Source: Fomitopsis serialis (lineage: Eukaryota; Basidiomycota; Agaricomycetes; Polyporales; Fomitopsidaceae). Taken from it: a stretch of 64,000 bases of DNA. The notes under the pieces are model-generated. The model saw only the letters and a list, made by a program, of their open reading frames with translations. It did not search any database and was not told where the DNA came from. Position numbers and translations under genes: made by a program. The DNA is taken from contig NW_025954961.1 of assembly GCF_022376445.1 (NCBI RefSeq), forward strand, positions 1,788,509 through 1,852,508, read 5' to 3'. This document shows, piece by piece, positions 58,901 through 64,000 of the stretch (its first letter is position 1; each line of letters begins with the position of its first letter).

Positions 58901-61429
58901 ATGACCAAGCTGGCTGCGCTATATGGCGCGTCCGTGAAGACGGAGCGCAAGATACTAGACGACATCGAGGAGCAGTTCCGCCTCGAGAGGATGGGCTCAT
59001 CGAAATCACGAAGCAATTCCTCGAGGACTTTCGCGCTGGACTGGGAGAATATAACATCCGATGGCTGATGTATGCTTCCACGCGTATATTTGCGCGTACA
59101 TCTCTGCTCATCTAGGACGGGTAGCCGACGTTTGTGACGGGTGTACCGAACGGCACAGAAACTGGGTGAGTTCACTTTCCTCACCACTGTCCTTTGCGCG
59201 CGCATGTTCTCCCCGACTGCTACGTGTCAAACCCTCTCCTGCGCTGCTGCACGCGGATCGCAACGGAGCGTGCGTCCCCGCTGTCATCGTCCCGTTCTCA
59301 TGCGGACCCGGTCTACTTCCGCGACCAGCGCTCCCAGAAAGGCAGCTCGGTCTAACTACGTAGCTTCACTGGTCGATCACCCGCCGTGCCTTTCTCGGAA
59401 ATCCCTGATATTCTTCGTGACCACGCTCTCCGATCGATTCGCGTATGCGCACCGAATTTCCGACAGAAGGGAGAAGAGCGCCAGTCCAGTTGTGTCGCGA
59501 TGCATGTGATCGCATCCATGGTCGTGTGCGAGCCACATGCGTGCAAGGATGCTTCTTCACGCGACTCTGAACAGCATGGTCGACGAAGTGAATACAGACT
59601 TCGGTGGAGCAGCCATGTGTGCATATCGCGTGTGGTGCAGAGCAGACCCCGATAGCTTACCGACGACGCGGTTTCAGCACCTTTCTAGCCCTTGATCTCG
59701 GAGGAACGAACCTGTAGGCCCCAAGTCTGCTTGATGTGACGATGATACCCTGACCGACCTCTGGAGACGAGTTTGCGAGGTTACGCTACTCGGCAACCAT
59801 GAGTTCTCCATGAAGCAACAGAAATACAAGGTGTCTGAAGCACTGAAGACGGGTGAAGCTTCTGTGCTATTCGGTAAAGTTGAACAGTCCATGGCATCAT
59901 TATCTGTGGTGTTGATGTTTCTGGCGTTTTGCAGACTATCTGGCAGACTCTGTCGACGCGTTTCTTACGGAACATTCAAGCGTCGGCGGTCCGATCAGCC
60001 CCTCACATGATATCGCCAATCCTTTCGATACCATCTCTGCGCCTGCCGTGCCGCTAGGCCTTACCTTCAGTTTCCCGGTTGAGCAGACCGCATTGAACCA
60101 GGGCAAGATCCTCACGTGGACGAAGGGATTTTCAGCAAAGAACGCAGTCGGCAACGATGTCGTTCGTCTCCTTCAAGATGCTTTCGACAGGAAACATCTA
60201 CACGTCCGTTGTGTGGCCTTGGTAAACGATGTAGGTGCCAAAACTGCCTCGAAGAAAATATCTGATTGACGTTTACGCCAGACCGTCGGTACGCTACTTT
60301 CGCGAGCATACAGCGCCGGATCGTGTCTTCTCGGTATGTGTTGTATACATAATCGATGACATCCGACTAGATAGCTTCTTCACAAGGTGCTATTTTCGGC
60401 ACCGGTACCAACGGCGCGTACGTCGAGAAGGTCGACAACATCACGAAGCTTGGTGACTCTCCAGCACGGAAGGACGGCGGCTACATGATCATCAACACGG
60501 AATGGGGCGCGTTCAACAACACTGTATGCAAGGCACTCACGAAGCTTAGACCAGCTCTGACATAATATATATCTGACAGCGCACGAAGCTGCCGACGACG
60601 CCCTACGATAACAAGTTGGACCGCGAGTCGATCAACCCGCGCTATCAAGCGTTCGAGAAGTTCATCTCGGGCATGTACCTCGGCGAAATCACGCGGAATA
60701 TCCTCCTCGCACTCGTCGACGCTGCGCCCAAATCGCTTCTGTTCAATGGTAGGGCGAGCGTTGCCCTGAACACGCACTACGGCCTCGATACCGCTGTCAT
60801 GAGTGAGGTCGAAGAGGCGTGGGAGTCGGGGCGCGACACTGAGGTCAAGGTGAACGGTCAGTCCGATGGGAGAGTGCACACTTCACGGACGTGGAGGCGC
60901 TGGGTCCCCAGGACCTCTCGCGCCTCGAGCGGATCCGTGGCATTCTTGTCCAGAGACTCCTGCTCGAGCCTGAGGATGTCTCTCTGCGAGATGCGGCGAC
61001 TGTCCGCTGGGCAGCTTCGTTGGTGGCGAACCGCGCGGCAAGGTTGAGCGGTACTGCGCTCGCTGCGGTGCTTGTACAGACTGGACACGCGACACTTGGT
61101 GGAGGCACACCCGAGCCTGAGGAGAACATCATCATTGGTGTCGATGGCAGGTAAGTCACGACAGTAGCATGCGCACAAATCCACGGCTCACTGTCTCGGT
61201 TGCAGTTTGATTCAACACTACCCTAACTTCCAGACTCGTCTCCGTGCATCACTTAGTGCTCTTGTCGGAGAAGCGGTGGAGAAGCGAGTTGAGATCGATT
61301 TGGCCAAGGATGGGAGTGGTGCAGGAGGTATGCCATGTCGCGCAGTGGTTGTCTGTTATTGGCCTTCACTTATTGATGCCTTTTCTAGCTGCGCTGTGCG
61401 CCCTGCAGGCCGTCAAGCAAGGCCTGTAG
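58901..61429 (+). CDS. Hexokinase
   Basis: Phosphorylates glucose and other hexoses with ATP in the cytosol, first step of glycolysis. ATG 58901: [29 protein letters not shown], then [34 protein letters not shown]. After a 512-nt intron (59166-59677) comes [17 protein letters not shown] (phosphate loop 1), then [20 protein letters not shown] with TWTKGF (sugar binding), [16 protein letters not shown] (catalytic Asp in NDTVGTL), [15 protein letters not shown] (phosphate loop 2) and [15 protein letters not shown]. The second lobe continues [64 protein letters not shown] and ends [10 protein letters not shown] at 61429. About ten introns. Frame slips near 58990 and 59055, and around 60870, each cured by one base. 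Confidence 0.9.
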
Positions 61430-61950
61430 TCCCATCCTCGAGCCTCGCACCTTCATAACGACAACATACTGTATTACCACACACTTTAATGTTCAAGTAG
61501 TACCAATTGTATCGTCCTGACGTTTGTCTGATGTTGTTGTACTGGTTCGGAACTAGAAGAGAAGAGGTGTTGCAATTGGTATCTGGACTTCGTAGCAGCA
61601 GTACTATTGAACATAGAATGTAGCACAGCAAGGAGAGAAAAATCAAGTACAATGGTACCATGGTGATCAAGTACAATTGTACCATCCTTGTGTCGCCTCT
61701 CCTACACCGGTCCCATTACAACCGTATGACAGCTAAGTACAATATAAACACGGCCCTGAGCGGGTCGGGTGTCGCGCACACGGGAGGACCCGGGCAGAAG
61801 CGCCCGTACTTTCTCGGCTGTTTCCGGCGACGTTCGGACAGAGCTTGACGGCCTGCGTGACGACCTCCACGATCCCCCATTCATTCTGTGAGGCTGCTTC
61901 GCTTTCCCGCTCCGTTTGCTATCTGCTGATCGAGCGTTGTGTAGCTTGCC
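61430..61950. other. Hexokinase 3' flank and ATP7 promoter
   Basis: About 520 nt, AT-rich at 61450-61700, with the short palindromic repeat listed separately. No gene is recognised. Confidence 0.4.
61642..61685. repeat. Pair of 20-nt direct repeats containing palindromes
   Basis: ATCAAGTACAATGGTACCAT at 61642-61661 and ATCAAGTACAATTGTACCAT at 61666-61685, one mismatch, 24 nt apart. The second contains the perfect palindrome GTACAATTGTAC; the first contains GGTACC. Confidence 0.85.
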
Positions 61951-62805
61951 ATGGCCTCAAAAGCAGCCGCTGCAGCGGTGGTACGTCGTGTTTTCTTTTT
62001 CTCGGTTATGCCTCCAATTCATGGATGGCACGTCATACAGGACTTCACCCGTGTCTACTCCTCTCTTGGTCTCTCCAAGGGTCAGTATGTTTGCTTGAAT
62101 GTGATCGTTGCGTCGAGCTAAATCACACATCTACAACCAGAGACCGTCGCGTCTCTCCAGGCCTTCCGCAAGCGGCACGCGGACGCCCAGCGCATCCACG
62201 CGCAGGCTGCAGCGCAGCCCACGACGGTCGACCTCGCGCACTACCGCTCCATCCTGAAGAACAAGGCGATCGTCGACGAGACCGAGAAGCTCCTCAGCGA
62301 GTTCAAGCCCATCACCTACGACGTGAGCACGCAGCTCAAGGCGATTGAGGCATTCGAGGCGAAGGCGGTATGTGTCGCGTACTCAGTCTGAAGAAGCACT
62401 GCTCACTATGGCATTGTGCCCTCTGCGTTGTGTCACCGTGTCATCGCGCTGCGAACAACAGGTCGCGAAGGCGAAGGAGACGACGGAGAAGATCGATGTT
62501 GAGTTGAAGGATCTCCAGGCTACCCTTGCGAACATCGAGGATGCACGGCCTTTCGAGGACCTCACCGTACGTGCTCATGCATGCATTACGTCTTATGCAT
62601 CGCGAATTCACACTTCTGCAGGCGGAGGAGGTCGGCCAGGCGCACCCGCGCATTGTCGAGGCTGTCGAAACCATGCTGAAGAAGGGCAAGTGGTCCGTGC
62701 CGGGTACGTACCAATGTTCCGCGATCACATCTGTTCGCTGCTCATACTCATGCTACGCTCTGTACAGGCTACAAGGAGAAGTTTGGCGACCTCTCGCTCA
62801 TGTAA
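61951..62805 (+). CDS. ATP7: ATP synthase subunit d (mitochondrial F1Fo, stator stalk)
   Basis: Part of the peripheral stalk that holds F1 against rotation in the inner mitochondrial membrane. Starts [10 protein letters not shown] at 61951; next exons give [163 protein letters not shown], stop at 62805. Six exons, short introns, all in frame. Length of about 170 residues and the C-terminal [10 protein letters not shown] are right for fungal subunit d. Confidence 0.93.
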
Positions 62806-63212
62806 TTTGTCGCTACGATGCTTTACCAATAGAAGTCGCAGCCGCAAATAGCGCACATCAGATTGGTTATCCACCTCGTTATGCTCCTGTGTCTGTCTGT
62901 TCCATCGTGGATAACGGATGTCGGCGTGGTTGCAGTATCTGGTAGCGCGAAGCTACAGTCACTTCATCGTGGACGATCACGGCTCTGCCAGTCGCATTTC
63001 CCTGTTCGGCATTGCTGTGAGCGATACTGGCTACACGGGACAGCGAACAGCAAAGGCGTCTGACCAATGGTCATTAGGATCCAGTGCGACATGAATGACA
63101 TTGCAGATCATGAGCCGTAACGATGCGCGAAGAATAGCGAGACACGGAGACCACTAGGGTATAGAGCTAATGGAAATGACTAACGTACACCAGAACATAC
63201 AACTGATCTGCA
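62806..63212. other. Convergent 3' spacer
   Basis: About 400 nt between the ATP7 stop (plus) and the calcineurin B stop (minus). No gene is recognised. Confidence 0.4.
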
Positions 63213-64000
63213 CTAGAACAGATCTTCTAGCGTCATTTGCTTTACAATATCCTGGCAGCAGATGTCAGTTACAGAAGGGATGTGGTCGACGCGCGAGACG
63301 CACTGTATTCGACACCATTTGGACAAACTCTTCGAAACTGAGCTTGCCGTCGCCGTCCTTGTCCGCCTCCATTATCGTCTTGTCGACGATTTGTTGTAGT
63401 TGCCCGTCCTTCAGTTATTTCCGACCATCATCTTCAGCACGAGGAACAACTCGCCGTTCGAGATGAAACCATCTCGATCCATGTCATAGACCTTGAACGC
63501 AACTGTACAGGCAACACATGAGCGACCAAGAACTGTGATCATGAGGGGCGCACGCATACATCTCAGCTTCTCTTCTCGACCTCCTCGGCTACTGAATGCG
63601 CTGAGACCACCGACGAACTCCTGGAAGTCGACCGTTCCCCTCCACTGTTTATCGGGAATTGAGATTGATGCGCTGAGGTGCGGAACAACTCAGCAGCACG
63701 TACTCTTCATCGAAGATGGCAATTAGTCGTGATGCGAGTGGGTTGTTGGCGATTTGAGGGATTTGGAGGAATTCCTCGCGATCTATTGATCCAGAGCCAT
63801 CACTGTAGACACGTAGCAGTCTGAGTGCCTTGTATAAAGTGATGAACGGCCGCACATACCTGTCCAGCTTCATGAAGCGCTTCTTCAGCCGCTCCAACTC
63901 GTTTGCGTTGACTGGACGACAGAACATGGTGGCAGTCCCTGCTTCAGAGACAAAAGAATGACCGGAAGAGCGAAGCGGACGCACAGTTGGACCGCCTCTG
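63213..64000 (-). CDS. CNB1: Calcineurin regulatory subunit B, 5' end outside the window
   Basis: Ca2+-binding regulatory subunit of the phosphatase calcineurin (stress and calcium signalling). Minus strand: an exon running in from beyond 64000 ends at 63985; intron 63984-63912; then [18 protein letters not shown]-hand 1 is [20 protein letters not shown], followed by [15 protein letters not shown]-hand 2 lies in [22 protein letters not shown]-hand 3 is [20 protein letters not shown] with KMMVGNN; EF-hand 4 is [20 protein letters not shown]. After a last intron the end is [12 protein letters not shown] at 63213. Frame breaks near 63643 (run of four G) and 63415 (before KDGQLQ) are each cured by one base. 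Identity is firm. Confidence 0.92.

Noticed and set aside
59141..59509. A 122-codon frame inside the long hexokinase intron
   Set aside because: It begins in the upstream exon in the wrong frame and has no recognisable motif.

Overview
This is nuclear DNA from a filamentous basidiomycete, most likely a polypore-like Agaricomycete. The genes are dense and GC-rich, they lie on both strands, and they are cut by many introns of about 50-60 nt with GT...AG ends. Several proteins are most like Agaricomycete families. No viral sequence, CRISPR array, intact transposon, rRNA or convincing tRNA was seen.

Layout. 1-3.2 kb: the end of a glucosidase II beta gene, an AT-richer gene-poor stretch and a small basic protein. 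3.5-10.2 kb: a Pho80-type cyclin and a tandem pair of an unrecognised leucine-rich family. 10.4-16 kb: a Swd1-type COMPASS subunit and TTI2, transcribed divergently, then a small protein of unknown function. 17-21.2 kb: a tandem pair of membrane-anchored DUF3445 (heme-dependent oxidative N-demethylase-like) proteins. 23.4-32.6 kb: an MDR-fold protein with a long disordered head, the nucleolar GTPase Nug1/GNL3, and an Atf1-like bZIP factor. 32.6-38.6 kb: about 6 kb with no recognisable gene. 38.6-42.7 kb: two F-box-like proteins. 43.3-45.4 kb: ribosomal protein eL18 and a Tra2-like splicing factor, transcribed divergently. 46.5-51.8 kb: a short-chain dehydrogenase, a PB1-domain protein and a DUF1748 protein. 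52-64 kb: OST2/DAD1, the SOD-fold mitoribosomal protein mS42, AP-3 mu, an aquaporin, hexokinase, ATP synthase subunit d and the end of calcineurin B.

Most genes are housekeeping genes with unrelated jobs: N-glycosylation (glucosidase II beta, OST2), chromatin and kinase stability (Swd1, TTI2), ribosome biogenesis and translation (Nug1, eL18, mS42), energy metabolism (hexokinase, ATP7) and stress signalling (Atf1-like factor, calcineurin B). Three neighbouring tandem duplications stand out as the lineage-specific part: leucine-rich pair, DUF3445 pair, F-box-like pair.

An important caution: many genes, including essential ones such as eL18, calcineurin B, hexokinase and Swd1, contain frame breaks, most of which read through again if one base is added, very often in a short run of identical bases. 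I infer deletion-type sequence errors in the assembly rather than wholesale gene decay. 'Broken' genes here should be read with that in mind.
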